A stretch of DNA of 64,000 bases from Zizania palustris (GCA_019279435.1 JAAALK010000081.1:27678457-27742456), one strand, 5' to 3'. Shown: positions 31,229-46,200, counted from the stretch's first letter. Notes: generated by a model from the sequence alone, not told the origin. Made by a program: numbers and translations.

Positions 31229-34200
31229 TCAAAGTGGCTTGTCGGAAATCCAACGACTAAACATCGCAAAGCATCTCTCCGGCTCGTACTCTGGTGCAGT
31301 GTGTCCACCATCCTACATTGGAATCATGGAACACATTATTAATATTATAATGCATATTCAAAACAAGTAATTAAATGCATAAACATTTCAGATCAGTACT
31401 TATCTTGTTTTTCAATCGTCTTAAATAGCATTATAGAAATTGATCTTCATGACCAAATTAACAGGGCATTGCACGGTTGAAAATAAATATGGTGTGATAT
31501 AGTGATCAAAACAAGTAATTATGTACTGACTATTCAGTGGATGGCCTAGATTGTTGATGCTGTTCAGATATTTAGATGTTTGGAAGAAAATTAGTCTGAG
31601 CTAGGCTCTGGCCAAACCATGCATTTTTGTTTGATCCTATCTGCAAAACCTACCTCATCCAACCTAGACATCACGTAGTTATATATAATAGACTTTGATC
31701 TATTGACTGATGGGGTTATATATCACTATAACCTAGAAACACCCAAAGTGCTGCTGCGACTAGTTTGGCAAGCTGAGATCCCAGCCCATTTTACGTGGAT
31801 GGACCGGAATATCTTAGAGCTAGGCTTTGGCCAAACCATGCATCTTGGTTTCCCATCTGAAAAAGAAAATTGAGGCAGTAAATGACTGGCGTCATTTCAG
31901 AAGTTTCTAGCTACTAACATGAGAAAATTGATCATTTACATTATTTTTTTAAAAAAATATGCTTCAATCATTTGCTAAAAAAACTTTAGCTTAGCTTATT
32001 TTTCACCCAAATGTTTGCCAATTGATTATTTGTGTCTTGCATATTTTAACTCTGTTTAATGTTTTTTGGCCACCTATACTGCTATACACATAAGATTAAT
32101 AGTGTGTTTGGTTGATCTGTAATTTCTAGAAAAATTGTTGTGCGTTGAGTTATGAGCCATGGAAAAAAGTTGTTTGGTCACACTCGGTCAATTCTTCGGC
32201 ACTCAACAAAGCATGCGTTTCCAGTAGTGGTTGGACTAGATGTGGGCTTGTGATAGAGCGATTACATGAAGCTTAATAACAGAAAACAATGATTTTACAT
32301 TTTAATTAACAACAAATATAATAAACTCATACGATCCAGTGAAGGGATCAAACAACATAAACCGTAAAATTGTAGAATATAAGGGATGAACAACTTTTCA
32401 TTTTGTACAAGCAAACAGTTGCTGTTATTGAAAATATTGGTTTCATTCGACACTTGTTTAATTTGATTTTAGATTTCTAATCGAAAAAATTGTTAGAAAA
32501 GCTGAACCAAAACGCCTCCTTCCATATCAAGTCTCCTACCCTCTCCCCCTCCACCGCCACTCTCTCGACGGCGAAGCCTCCTCCCTCCACCCTCTCTTCA
32601 TCATCTAGCGCCAGAGACTACCCTCATGCACCCCCAATCCCTAAACTGACCTGGGACTTGACTCCACAGACCTCGCCTACTGTGACCGTACTACCTTCCA
32701 CTCCTACTGTCACCTCTCCCTCCTCGTCAACCACCTCCACCTTGACCACCCATGTTTGCATGCCTTAACCGATTCCGCCTGCCTCATCATGGATGCCTAC
32801 TTGGCACTTGCCTAGGCATTTTTGTTTGATCCTATCTGCAAATTTTTTTTGAGGAAAATCTATCTGCAAAATTTCCCTAGACTCCAACCTCGACGTCACA
32901 TCAGCAGATCATGCATCTCCCACAACCACTCCCACTCTAGATAAGCAGTCATGGTCTCCCCCTCCCAGCAGTGAAAGAGCCAATGGCAGGGGGCCTAATT
33001 TTTTTTGTAAGGGTGCATTATATTAAATTTTTGTAAGGATGCACCCACAAAATTTTATGGGGGCTTCACCCCTATATGATAGGGAGATAAGTGAAGCCAA
33101 AATAACAAATGGTCAAAGCCTATATTATAGAGTTAAAAATGATTGATTTTCTCTAGACTATTTTTTTGCCTCGTGGGGAACTCGTATGATTCTTTATTAG
33201 AAATGCTTCAGGTAATAATTATCTCAAGAGATAAGACTGTTAATTAGAAGTTGGAACTGTTAGAGTGTGTGTGTCTGTCGTGTGGGGCCCCTGTGTGTGG
33301 GCCCCTCCTGTAAGGCTCCCCTTCTTCTATCCTCCCAACCCTAGGGAGAGGAATACAACTAGCACTTCCTACATGGTATCAGAGCCTTAGGCTCCCCCCT
33401 TCCCCCCTCTTCTCTCCTGCCGCCAGCGCCGCCGGCGGCGCCTCCATGGCCGGCGAGCCTCCTTCGGCGAGCACCACCTTCTCCTTCTCGTCTCCGGCCT
33501 CCTCCTCCCCTTTTCGTGGGCTGGGTTCCGCCACCATGGCCGGATCCGCTCCTCTCCCGCCTTGATCCGCCGCCGGGGCGGCAAGATCTGGCGCCGCCGG
33601 CCTCTCCCCGCCCTGCCTCGGCGCCGCCGGCCTCTCTCCGCCCTGCCTCGACGCCGCCGGCTTCCCCCCCTGCCTCGACGTCGGCATGGCCGGCTCTGCC
33701 GCCGCCGGCCTCCCCCCGGCCATCTTCGCCGCCGCCGGCCCTCCCCTGGCCCCTAGGGCGCCGACCCCCCTCCCCCCCGCCACGGCCGTGGACTGGCCGA
33801 CCATGGGGGGGCCCTCTTGCTGCCGCCGGCCTCACCGGCCTCCCCCAGGCCCCGGGGGCGCCGCCCCCCTTCCCCCCGCCATGGCCATGGCCTGGCCGAA
33901 CCTGGGTGGGCCGCCGCCCCTCCTCCCCACCGTTGTGGCCTCGGGTTGGCCGGCCCCTACTGATGTGGTGGCTGCCGACGCCGCCCTTGCCACTGCCAAG
34001 ACCGCTGCCGCTGCTACTCGGGCGCGCGAGCGGGCAGCCGCTCTTGCTTGGGAGAATGCTCGCCAGACCGCTGATGCACTGGCCCAGCATGTCGCTGAGG
34101 CCGAGCATCACCTCGGGGGGGTTGACCCCACTGCCACCCCGACTCCAGTTGTTGCCGCAGATCCGGGTACCGCACAGCTCCACGCCTAGGCGGCCGATGT

Positions 34201-37200
34201 CCAGAACATCCGGGCGCTTGTGCCAGTCACCCTTGATCCCTCATCGTCCTCCTACGCACGCTGGCGCGACCTGGTGCTCCTCACCCTCCAGCGCTATGCC
34301 CTGGATGACCACGTCCTCATCGACACTCCGGTGGTCGCCCAGGGGTCCGTTTGGCGGCGCATGGACAGCGTGGTGCTGTCATGGATCCTTGGGTCCATCA
34401 CTGTCGAGCTCCAGGACATCGTGCGGGAACTTGGTGGCACCGCTCGGCAGGCCTGGGTTGCGATCGAGGGGCAGTTCCTTGGCAACCGCGAGGCTCGTGT
34501 TCTCCAGTTGGACGCTGCCTTCCGCACCTTCGTCCAGGGGGATCTCTCCATCTCGGAGTACTGCCGTCGCATGAAGGGGATGGCGGATTCTCTTCGTGAC
34601 CTTGGCGAGCCTGTTGCGGACTGCACTCTTGTCCTCAACATCCTCCGCGGTCTCGGAGACAGCTACGCCCATCTCCGGACATGGATCACCAGGACAGTGT
34701 CGTTCCCCTCCTTCCGCAAGGTTCGTGATGACCTTGTCCTCGAGGAGCTGACCTGGGGACTCGCTCCCACATCTACTACCGCGACTGCTCTAGTCACCTC
34801 CGGCTCCATCCGGCCGGCCTCCCACCCACCGCTGTCGCCAGCTTCCTCCCTTCTTGGTACTCCTACCGCCGGTTCCACCACTGGCGGGGGGGGGGGGGGG
34901 GGGGGCGTGGTGGCGATCGCGGTGGCGATCGTCGTCGCCGGGGAGGGGGGCGCCGTGGTGGTACCGGTCGCGCTCCGGCTCCTACCTCCGCCACGCCAGC
35001 ACCTGCCGCCGGGAGTGCGCCCTGGCCATCCTTCTCCAACCCATGGACGAGGCGCATTTCCATGTGGCCGAGACAGTTCACTCCTCGGCCTCCTACCCCA
35101 CCTGCGGCCATGCTCACCGGGTGGCCGGTCCCGCCTGCTCCTTCGGCGTGGGGCCCGTGGTCCGGTGGGTGGGATCAGACGGCCCTCGCGCAGTCATTCA
35201 ACACCATGGCATTGACTCCGCCGGCCGCCACGGATTGGGTGGCCGACTCGAGTGCTTCCTTCCACACAACTCCCCATGATGGTATTATCTCCACTCACAT
35301 GCCCCCCACCCATCTCACCCTTCTTCCATCATGGTTGGGAATGGCTCATGTCTTCCCGTCACCTCCGTGGGTGATGCGACTCCTTGTGGGTCTTTTCGCC
35401 TGCAAAACATTCTTGTTGCTCCTGACATTGTTCACAACCTTCTTTCCATTCGTCAATTTACCACTGATAATTCCTGTTCTGTTGAATTTAACTCTTTTGG
35501 TCTGACTGTGAAGGATATGGCCACCCGGCATCCTCTTCTCCGCTGTGACAGCACCGGACCCCTCTACACGCTTCGTCTTCCACCTTCCGCTGCTCCACCC
35601 TCGTCCGCCCTTGCCGCCACAGCGTCCTCCACACTCTGGCACCGTCGGCTTGGTCATCCCAGTGTCGACATTTTGGCTCAGCTTTGTCGTAGCTCCGCTA
35701 TTCCTTGTACTAGGGCTACTAGTGAGCATATTTGTCATGCGTGTCAATTAGGTCATCATGTTCGCCTACCTTTTCCTATTTCTTCCTCGCATGTTGTTCA
35801 TGCGTTTGACCTTATTCACTGTGACTTGTGGACCTCTCCGATCATGAGTATTTCTGGTTATAAACATTATCTGGTTGTTCTTGATGATTTTTCTCACTAC
35901 TCATGAACGTTTCCTTTGCGGTCCAAGTTGGATGCCTTCCCCACGCTCACTCACTTCTTTGCTTGGGTTTCTACTCAGTTTGGGGTTACTATCAAGGCCG
36001 TCCAATGTGATAATGGTAGTGAGTTTGACAACTCTGCTTCCCGGGCTTTCTTCCTCTCGAAGGGAGTTCAATTGCGCATGTCCTGCCCCTATACCTCCCC
36101 TCATAATGGCAAGGTTGAGCGCATGATTCGTACCATTAATAATGTTATGCGCTCCATGCTCTTTCAGGCTTCGGCTCCCGCTTGCTTCTGGGCTAAGAGC
36201 CTCCTTACTACCACCTATGTGCTCAACCGCCTGCCTTCTAAGGCCACGTGCGCTCCCACCCCTCACCATGCCTTGTTCGGTACCCCACCTTCCTACACTC
36301 ACCTTCATGTTTTCGGGTGTGCTTGCTATCCCAACACTTCTGCCACTGCTCCTCATAAGCTTGCGCCCCGCTCGACCCTGTGTGTTTCTCGGCTACTCCC
36401 CCGATCATAAGGGGTACTGTTGTTTTGACCTCTCCTCTCGTCGTGTTCTTATCTCACGACATGTCATCTTCGCTGAGTCCGTCTTTCCTTTCTCCGTTGA
36501 CTCCACACCCACCACCAGCCTTGAGTTGGACTCCCTGTTTTATATTGACCCGGTGGTTCAGCCACCTTTGTCTTCTGCAGGTACATCACTGGCTGTTCCG
36601 GTGGCTCTCCCGCCATCTGACGAGCCGTGTGAGGCAGCGGAGCTGCCCATCGTGCCGCCCGCGGCCCCCGTGCCCCCAGCTGTGCCACGTGCGGCCACTC
36701 CCCACCAGCCGGTGTTGCCCTCCGCGCCATGCGCGACCCCGGCATCCTCGTCCGTGCAGCACGCGGCCCCTTCCCTGTCGCCTCCTGCGCCCGAGGTTGG
36801 CCCGCTGTTGCCGTCGGCGCCGTGTTCCGCCCCGGACACGGCCCCGGCCGTGCCCTGTGTCCCCGCGACACCTGCCGCGCCACGCGCGGCCCCGGCATCT
36901 TCCTCCCGCTACGCCAGCCCTGTTTGGGTCTACCAGCGCCGCCCGACGAGTGTTGCACCGGCCCGCTCTCGCGCCGAGCCGCCGGTGTACCACCCGCCCA
37001 TCCTCCACCACGATCCCCACCACACTCATCCGATGGTGACTCGGCGGGCTACGGGGGTCCTCCGTCTAGTTGACCGTCTGGTCCTCTCCGCCGCTACGGA
37101 GCCGCCAGTCTCTCCCATACCCTCCACTGTTCGTGGCGCCCTGGCGGATCCACACTGGCGCCACGCGATGGAGGAAGAATATGCGGCCCTTCTGGCCAAT

Positions 37201-40200
37201 CAGACCTAGGACCTGGCGCCTCGTCCCTCTGGCTGCAATGTGGTCACCGACAAGTGGATCTGGACACATAAACGCAAGGCAGATGGTTTGCTGGATCGCT
37301 ACAAGGCTCGCTGGGTCCTTCGGGGTTTCACCCAGCGCCCTGGAGTTGACTATGATGAGACCTTCAGCCCAGTGGTGAAACCTGCTACTGTCCGAACCGT
37401 GCTCTCCCTGGCTCTCTCGAGGTCCTGGCCAGTTCACCAGCTCGATGTGAAGAATGCCTTCCTCCATGGCACCCTGACGGAGACTGTGTACTGCAGCCAG
37501 CCTGCGGGCTTTGTGGATCCCGCTCACCATGAGCGTGTTTGCCGGCTCAACAAGTCTCTGTATGGTCTGAAGCAGGCTCCTCGGGCTTGGTACAGTCGGT
37601 TCGCCTCCTTCCTGGTGTCTGTGGGGTTCAGCGAAGCCAAGAGTGACACCTCTTTATTTGTCCTCCACCACGGTGCTGACTCAGCCTACTTGCTACTTTA
37701 TGTTGATGACATTATTCTCACTGCGTCCAGTCAGTCTCTACTTCAGCGGATTGTCTCCTCGTTGCAGCAGGAGTTTGCCATGAAGGACCTTGGTGTGCTC
37801 CATCACTTCTTGGGAGTGACAGTGGAACACCGCCCTGATGGCCTCTTCCTTCACCAGCGCTAGTACGCCTTGGATGTCCTTCAACGTGCAGGGATGACTG
37901 ACTGCAAGCCCTATGCCACTCCAGTCGATGCTCAGTCCAAGATTTCCGGTACCAAGGGCGCACCGGTGGATGATCCCACTGCCTACCGAAGCATTGCTGG
38001 CGCCCTTCAGTACCTCACTTTCACTCGGCCGGATATCTCCTATGCGGTGCAGCAGGTGTGCCTTCACATGCACGACCCCAAGGACCCGCACCTTACCGCT
38101 ATGAAGCGGATCCTCCGCTATCTGCGCGGCTCCCTCGACTTTGGGTTTCACCTTCGGCGTTCTGTTGCTGAGCTCGTGGTTTACACTGACGCCGACTGGA
38201 CGGGATGCCCGGACACGCGTCGCTCCACCTCCGGCTACGCCGTCTTCCTTGGTGGCAACCTCGTGTCTTGGTCATACAAGCGGCAGCCGGTTGTCTCCCG
38301 CTCCAGTGCCGAGGCTGAGTACCGGGCAGTTGCCAATGGGGTGGCCGAGGCATCCTGGCTCCGGCAGCTTCTCGGGGAGCTCCATAGCCCCCTCGCCAGG
38401 AGTACTTTGGTCTACTGCGACAACGTCAGCGCCGTCTACCTCTCCACCAACCCCGTCCAGCACCAACGCACCAAGCATGTGGAAATTGATCTCCACTTCG
38501 TTCGTGATCATGTCGCCGTGGGTGATGTCCGTGTTCTACATGTGCCTACCACCTCCCAGTTCGCCGACATCTTCACCAAAGGCTTGCCTTCCTCCACCTT
38601 CTCCGAGTTCCGCTCCAGTCTCAACATCCGCTGCGCCGGAGTTTCGACTGCGGGGGGGTGTTAGAGTGTGTGTGTGTCTGTCGTGTGGGGCCCCTGTGTG
38701 TGGGCCCCTCCTGTAAGGCTCCCCTTCTTCTATCCTCCCAACCCTAGGGAGAGGAATACAACTAGCACTTCCTACAGGAACAGCCGCCTATGTTTTCTCT
38801 TCCGTCTTCATATGTCGCATATCTAGTGCAGTTTAAAGCGTGTATCTTTTTTTGAGATAAATCTGCAGGAGAGGCTCCTACACCGATTTTGATATATTAA
38901 AAGGAAAGTTACAACTATAACATAGGGAGAACAAGAAAAGAGAAAGGGGGGAGGGGAAGGTTACAGGGAAGACAACTAGGACTTCTAGGAAGAGGGAATC
39001 TTTGAGATTGATTAGAGAAGTTTACAAGGAAGAGGGAATTCTAGGAAGAGAAAGAAGCGGGTTCTCTGTCAAATATACATCTGTTCCTATGGAGCCATAG
39101 TGACCAGCAGCTTAAGAGAACAACTTCCATGAAGAAAGAACGTTTGAAGTTGGCCCTGGTGACAGACAAAACTTCCTGAAGATTTGGACTGTGGTGCCAG
39201 TGGATACTGAGGGAATTCCAACATTAACAGCTGAAAACACAATCAAAGAAGAGATGACAAGAAGTTTCTTCAATGTTGGAGTCGCATAGGCAGCAAGTCT
39301 AGTCTTGTGAGTTGGTTAGAAGTTTCTTTCTTTGAAGAATGTTCTTGGTGTTAAGCCTATCCATAAGTAGCATCCAGAAAAAGACTTTTGAGTTTGTTGG
39401 AGCATTTGCTAAGCCAGATCCATCAGAAGGCCACACCAATCCGAATGTGTTTGAAATGGTAACTGTAGTCCATGCGTGAGGAATATCTGTTTGAGCCCCA
39501 TATAAAGGTCCATTTGTTCGGGGAATCTGCGTTGAGAATGAGCTAATTTGTAATAAGTCGAAGTTGAACTGATTCCTGAAGGGCCTCGTTTGATAGTGGA
39601 AGGTGGAAGTTTTCAGAGAAGCTGTCATTGGAGATGAAGGCCTAGACTTGTTGCGTTCTTTTGAGTAGGAGAATAGTCGCGGAAAGAGCGTTGCCAGTGG
39701 TTGCACATGCCAACCATCAAACCAGAAGGATACTGTGGAACCATTGCCCAGGGAAGGTTGGGCGATGCTTCTGTAGGATGTTGCAAGCTGAATGACATCA
39801 TTCCACCACCTGGATCCCTTTGCTGTAGCCAGAAGAGGACTGGAAGGACAGTGACTGTAGTATTGTTTGATAAGATGTATCCAGGGGATGTTTTGTGAGG
39901 ATAGGAATTTATCCAATTGTTTGAGGAGTAGAGCAATATTGTGAGTGTGGAGGTTGTTCACACCGAGACCACACCTCTTTTTCAGTTTATAGACATTAGT
40001 CCAAGCAACCTAAGGAGTGGCACCATCGTGGATCGAGTTGCCGCACTAGAGGCAATGTTTGCGAGCTTGGTCAATGGAGTTGATAACTCTGATTGGAAGT
40101 TTGAAGGTGCACATAGCATAGGTTGGGAGTGTAGAGATCACCGAGTTGACTAATTGGAGTTTGACAGCGGTAGAGAGCCAGAGGGATGTTGCAGCCAAAC

Positions 40201-43200
40201 GTCTTTCAATTTTCTCAAGCAGGGAGCTGAAATCTTTGAATTTTGGGCGAAGAGTGCCGAGGGGAAGACCAAGGTAGGGGAAAGGCAGGGATCCTAAATA
40301 GCAACCAAACAGGGATGAAAGGAGTATAGCGTTGTCATTGTAAATGTTAATGGGGATGATGCTAGATTTGCTGAGGTTTACTTTGAGGCCAGTTGATTGG
40401 GAGAAGGTATTAATGAGGCTTTTCAAAAAGAAGAGCTTTTTTTGTTGTACTTGAAGGAAAATGATAGTGTCATCCACATATTGAATAATAGGGAAGTCGT
40501 CATTAGAATTGTGGCAAGCAGGAGCTTGAATGATTTTGAGGTCTGCAGCTTTGTTCAAGATATGCTGCAACAGATCTGTGGCCATGACAAAAAGCAGAGG
40601 AGAGAGGGGATCACCTTGGCACAAACCTCTCTTACATTTAAAGAATTTACCGGGGACTCCATTGACCAAAATGGAAGAGAAGTCAGAACTGATGATATCA
40701 TCAATCCAGGAGATCCAGACATCCGGGAAACCCCGGTGACGAAGCATGAGAGAGATGACTGAGTGCTCAATAGTGTCGAAAGCATTTTCAAAATCCAACT
40801 TTAGAATCACTGTTACCTGTTTAGAATGTTTGCGACGATGTGTGAATTCTAGTGTCCATGCTAAACAATCCTGAATGATCCTTCCTTTGATAAAACCATA
40901 TTGATTCTTATGAATAACAGATGTAATAACTGCTTGTTGTCTATTTACAAGAATTTTTGTGATGATCTTTATGCTGGTGTTGAGGAGAGAGATAGGTATG
41001 TAGTCATTTGTGGAGGAGGGATGATGGCCTTTTGGGATTATGGCTATGTATGAGCCATTGATGGGCTGGAGGCAAGTTGTGTGGTTAGAGAAGGCATGAG
41101 CCATATCGTAGAAGTCTTGACGGATAATGGGCCACCAGGTTTTGTAGAAAAAACTGTTGAAACCGTCAAGGCCAGGAGCTTTGTCTAAGGACAAAAGCCT
41201 CACAGAGGTGTCCATTTCTTCATGAGAAATGGGAGTTGCAAGATGACTCAGATCCTGGTTACTGGTGACCAGGTGAGCAATGTCAAAGTGCATAACAGGA
41301 TTAGAGGAGAGTGAACTTTTTCTTCCGGAGAGTGTGCCCTGGTTACCGTTGAAGCGTGTATCATTGACAGATTGTCCGGATTTATTTCTTAATTTATATT
41401 GCATGACAGCACGAACCTACCTATATTGGACCAATCCTTGAAAAGCAACCAAATGCCATCAGGTGATAATTGTATATATCCCTTTAATTTGTTTCCTTTT
41501 AACATTTGATTCAGAAAACATGGCTCCTCTCCACCTCCGCTCCCCTCCGCCCGCACCTTCCTCCGCCTCCGCTGATGGCTCCGCTTGATCGCTCCAGGTT
41601 CGCGCCTTCCAGCCTCCATGGCAGGCCCGCTCCTGGCTCTTCAAGAGCTGGCTCGGGACCCCGAGCTCGCCCGCCTTGTCTCTACGTGGGACTTCTCCCC
41701 CGGGCAGGATTTTCAGCACCTTGTTCTGCGGCGCTTTGGCTCGCCAGTCCACTTCCCCAGTTCTTCCCCCTTGGGTTCCTTTCTTCTTCTGGCGGTGTTC
41801 CGCCGTTTCACTTTTCGCCTCACTGAAGACTCGGTGGCCCTCGCGCTCCATGCTTGCCTCGGCGGAGCCCCAGCTGGTTTTCACGTTCGTTTTGTCCGGG
41901 ATCGACATTTCAGGGTTTCTGTTTCCTGCAAGGAGCTGGGCCTGTTTATCTCTCGCCTAAGGCGATTTCGCTCCTCCTGCTTTGAGGTCAGTTTCTTCCT
42001 TTGGCGGGATGGCGGTCCTAATTGGCCTCTGGAATTTGCTCGTTGGCGTCATGAGGAAGCTTCTTCCTGGACCGTTCCTCGCTCCCGCCGGTCTTCGCGG
42101 CCGCTCCCCTCCTCCTCTAAGCGCCGTCCTGCTCTCCGGGGCTCTAAGCGTGTCTCTTTCGTCGACGCCCCCCAGGTCGTATGCTTCAACTCCGACGAAC
42201 CGGTCCACATTTCGCTTATTTCTCGCCGTGCTCATCCCACCCCGGCTTCCCCATGTTCAAATTCAAATCCTGCCTCGGTCCCTGCCACCTCCTTCCTGGT
42301 TGGCTCGATCCTGGTTCCTATTTTCCCTCCCCTTCCTCCTCGGCGAGAACTTTTTCGCGCTCGCCGAGACCTCCCCTCCCTGCTAGGCCCCTTTGTCAGA
42401 CAACCCCTTAATTGCAGGACATCACCTAGTGTCACTTCGAGGCCCAGGCGCCGTAGTTCTGAGTGCTCCGCCACTTCCTGCCCTATCCCTACCAAGCACA
42501 TTTTCAAGCGTTTACATGCTGCCCTGTCGCCTATCACCCGCAGAAAGGCTATAGTCGCTCACGTCCCCTCGGAGACTGATCTCATTTATTGCGAGCGCAC
42601 CCCCCCGTCAAGATATCATGATGCCTGCAATTCTCGAGGTCCGCTCGGCTCCTTGTTTCCGCCTTCTAGCACTCCTCCCGTCGCTCTGGACAAGTCCCTT
42701 GCTCTGGCCATCGTCCCCTTCTCCCCTCCGTTCTCCAGCTCCCACCCTCCCCGCGTGGCAAACTTCCCCGTTGATCCTCTCCCCTACATCTCCCGGGGCG
42801 GTGCTCTCTCCGATGGCGGCGGAGCGCTTCGTCGGCGTCGTGGAACGGTCTCCCTCTCGGGGCAAATCATCAAGAGAAATGAGGATGTCGCCATCGCCAC
42901 GGCTGGTGCTCACCTCTCCTCCCAAGAGCAGCAGGAACTCATTCCTCTCATTTACGACCACATTACCCAGGTACTTCACTTTCACGTCCAACGCTACAGC
43001 ATCTACCCCTTAGGAGTCGGGATTTTCAAGATGGGCAGTATCTTCCAACGCGACTGTCTGGTAGCATCTGCCCCTTACTGGATAGGGGGTAGGATGATTA
43101 ACTTCGTCAATCATGATGAAGCCCCGAACCACCGGAACTCCCCAGCTGCTCGCATTGGGTGGATCATGTTCTTGGCTTACCCTTTGGATTTCAAGGAATT

Positions 43201-46200
43201 CTCATTCTTAGAACAAGTGGTGGCTTCCTTCGGCAAATTGCTTTACTGGCATTCCGAGGACCCTAGCATGGCACGTGTTATGATCAAGGTTCTTTATGAC
43301 AATCCTATTGATGTGCCCCGTAGCATCACGCTCAAGTCTTGCCACTCTTTGGATGGAGCGGGGAGATCCTGGACCTTTCCTGTCTTTTTGTTGCAGAATG
43401 AATTCGCGGACAGATTCCCACTTGATGAAGATGACCTCCCACCCAATGGAGGGAACCCGCACCCGTTCAATGGGGAGGTTCTTCCCGGCGAGCCCGAGTG
43501 GGTTCAGCATTGGGCTGATGAGCAGCTTCTGCAGGGGGCCTTCCCGGTTGACTTGGCTCCGGAGGAGAACCCCCATCTGATTCACGTCATGGACCCTCCT
43601 GCTGCCGCCGACGATGCCTGGGAGGCATGGCCAGTTCAACCCCCTCAAGTCCAAGCTATTGAGCAACCCCAGGATGCTGTTAGCGCGCAGATGTCAGGGG
43701 TGTCCAACCAGCACACCAGTGATTCCTTTGGGACCGTTCAAGCTGCGCAGTCGTCTCCTGCTAGTCCTGAGCGCCTCTTTCCGAAGCCTCTGGTCACTGC
43801 GGTGTTCAAGCGTCGGGCGCGTCAATCGGTTCCCACTGCCCAGACTCTGTCTGCTGTAAGTGTCTCCACCCTCGGCCTTCGTCGCAGTGCTAGGCTTCGC
43901 AACAAGCAGAAAGGTTTTAGGGTTTCTTATTCTCGCAAGCAGTACTCTAATGCTTCAGTGCAGGATCCTACAACAGCTGGTACTGCGAGCCTCGCGCTTC
44001 CTGTCAATCCGACGGTTGAGGACTTCGCTCAGGCCTCAGTGGCGGGTATGGCTCATGCACCCCTAACTATTGATCAGATTCAGCATTGTGCAACCCACTA
44101 TTGTGGTTTACTTGCAGCCCAAGTAACTTCGGATGAACTCTTGAGGGACCCAGCGGTGGACTCCCAGATCGTCCCAGTTGCTGCCATCCCGACGGTTGAC
44201 AATGTGGATACCTAGATGCAGTTTCAGTGGGGGTGCCCAGGCTTCGCTTTTGTGGCAGTGGTCTAACCTTTTGGCTGACAATTTCGGACTTCAGTGGGCT
44301 TTTGTCAAACTCCTAAGATCGATTGGCATGTTTGCACTGTGTTGTTTATTGGTTTCTTATTGTATGACACTTGTGGTTCCAGTCCAATTTGCTGCTATGC
44401 TTCACCCGAGCTTGGCTCTGGGTTTTGTCACGACTGCTCTCGATAGTTGTCATGCCTCGTCACCAACATTGGAATATACTTAGCTGGAATATCCGTGGGC
44501 TTAACTCCCCTAGAAAGCATTCGGCAGTTCGCTCGATTCTCAGCAACAAGCGTTTTCACATCTATTGCCTCCAAGAAACCAAGCTTGCTGATATGGACCA
44601 TTCAACCATTCGTAAATTCGCGCCCAAACGCTTCGATCAATTCGCCTTCCACCCGGCCTCGGGCGCTTCTGGTGGTCTTGTCGTCGGCTGGATGAGTTCC
44701 CGCTTCTCTGGAGTTATTACCTCCCACAGCTCTTTCCACATTACCTTGGAATTCACTTCCCTGTCCACTGGCCACTGTTGGTTTCTTACCACGGTCTATG
44801 GTCCCTGTCGAGAGCCCGGGAAATCCCTCTTCATTGAATGGTTATCTCTTTTGGACATTTCCAGCGGGCTGAAAGATTGGCTGTTTGTTGGGGACTTTAA
44901 CCTTTACCGTTTTCCTCACAACAGAAGCAAACCAGCGGTCAATTATTCCTATTGCCATCAATTCAATGATTGTATCAATCAACAGGGACTGCTTGAAGTT
45001 CCTCTCTCTGGCAGGAAATTTACCTGGAGCAATATGCAAAGGGATCCTCTACTCATCAAACTTGACTGGTGCCTCATCTCCACTTGTTGGCACAACACGT
45101 TTCCGGGCACCTCATTTATGGCCCTTGACAGATTTACCTCGGACCACGTTCCTTGCTCAGTTCAAGTTGTTAACACCATCAGCCGACCTTTCCTTTTCCG
45201 TTTCGAGAACTTTTGGCTCTCCAAGGTGGGTTTCCCCGCAGTTGTCCAACTAAGTTGGTCCCGACACAATAACCTAATGGACCCGGCTAGACGTATTGCT
45301 TCAAAACTTGCCACCTTACGACATAACCTTAGGAAATGGAGCAGGACAGTTGGGAATCTTGAGACTAAACTCCATGCCTGCCACACTATCCTTGCTGCTT
45401 TGGACCACTTTGAGGAATTCCGGCTTCTAAGTACACCAGAATGCAACTTCAGGCAACTTCTTAAAGCACAGATCGATATCCTTCTCGCTGACAAACAAGC
45501 TTACTGGAAGCAACGTTTCACCTCGAGATGGATCAAACTTGGGGACGAAAACACAAAATTCTTCCACGCTGCTGCCACCGACCGCTCCAGGCGCAACACT
45601 ATTACTTCCCTATCGCTGGATAATGGGACTATTATCTTTTCCCAGGAAGATAAAGCCGAAGCCGTGCTGGATGCCTTCCTTTCCCGTCTTGGTCAATCGG
45701 CCAACACTCGCTGCGATTTTGGTTTTCCTATTCAATGGAGGCAAATTCCGGACCCAGCACTACTACTCCTTCCGTTTTCGACCCAAGAAATTGATGATAT
45801 TTTGCGCTCTATGCCGTCGGATAAGGCTCCTGGGCCGGATGGTTTCAATGGACGTTTTTACAAAGCCTGTTGGCCCGTCATTCAACAAGACTTCTATGAC
45901 CTTTGCAACCATTTCTTCGCTGGGCGTTGCTCGCTCCGGCCTCTCAACAGCTCCTTTATCACTTTGATCCCCAAAATTGACTCCCCGTCACGCATTGCCG
46001 ATTTCCGGCCAATTTCCCTTGTCAACTTTGCTATTAAACTCATCACAAAGCTCCTGGCCAACAGAATGCAGCCTACCCTTCATGCAACTCTTCACTGCAA
46101 CCAATACGGTTTCATCAAAGGACGGTCGATTCAGGACTGTCTGGCCTGGGCCCTTGAGTTCACGCACATCTGTCAGCACTCCAAGATGCCGGTACTCCTT

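Larger units (their letters stand above)
33258..38776 (+). mobile_element. Copia-3: full-length but broken copia element
   Basis: LTRs 33258-33373 (116 bp) and 38659-38776 (118 bp) differ essentially by one extra GT in a GT run. The flanking duplication is GGAAC (33253-33257 and 38777-38781). The primer-binding site TGGTATCAGAGCC begins at 33374. A purine tract 'gcggggggg' lies at 38651-38658. The interior is GC-rich and encodes a copia polyprotein with several stops and frameshifts. It lies in the last intron of the SCPL gene, antisense to it. Same family as Copia-5. Confidence 0.93.

Noticed and set aside
32490..32768. Ser/Pro/Thr-rich plus-strand frame of 92 codons
   Set aside because: Low complexity, no domain, no splice context or promoter; lies in a transposon-rich intron.
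33359..34183. Gly/Arg-rich minus-strand frame of 274 codons
   Set aside because: Antisense to the low-complexity Pro/Ala gag leader of Copia-3; composition-driven.
36464..36958. Open frames opposite the Pro/Ala linker of Copia-3 (and the equivalent at 62896-63518 in Copia-5)
   Set aside because: Shadows of a repetitive polyprotein linker; present in both copies only because the copies are homologous.
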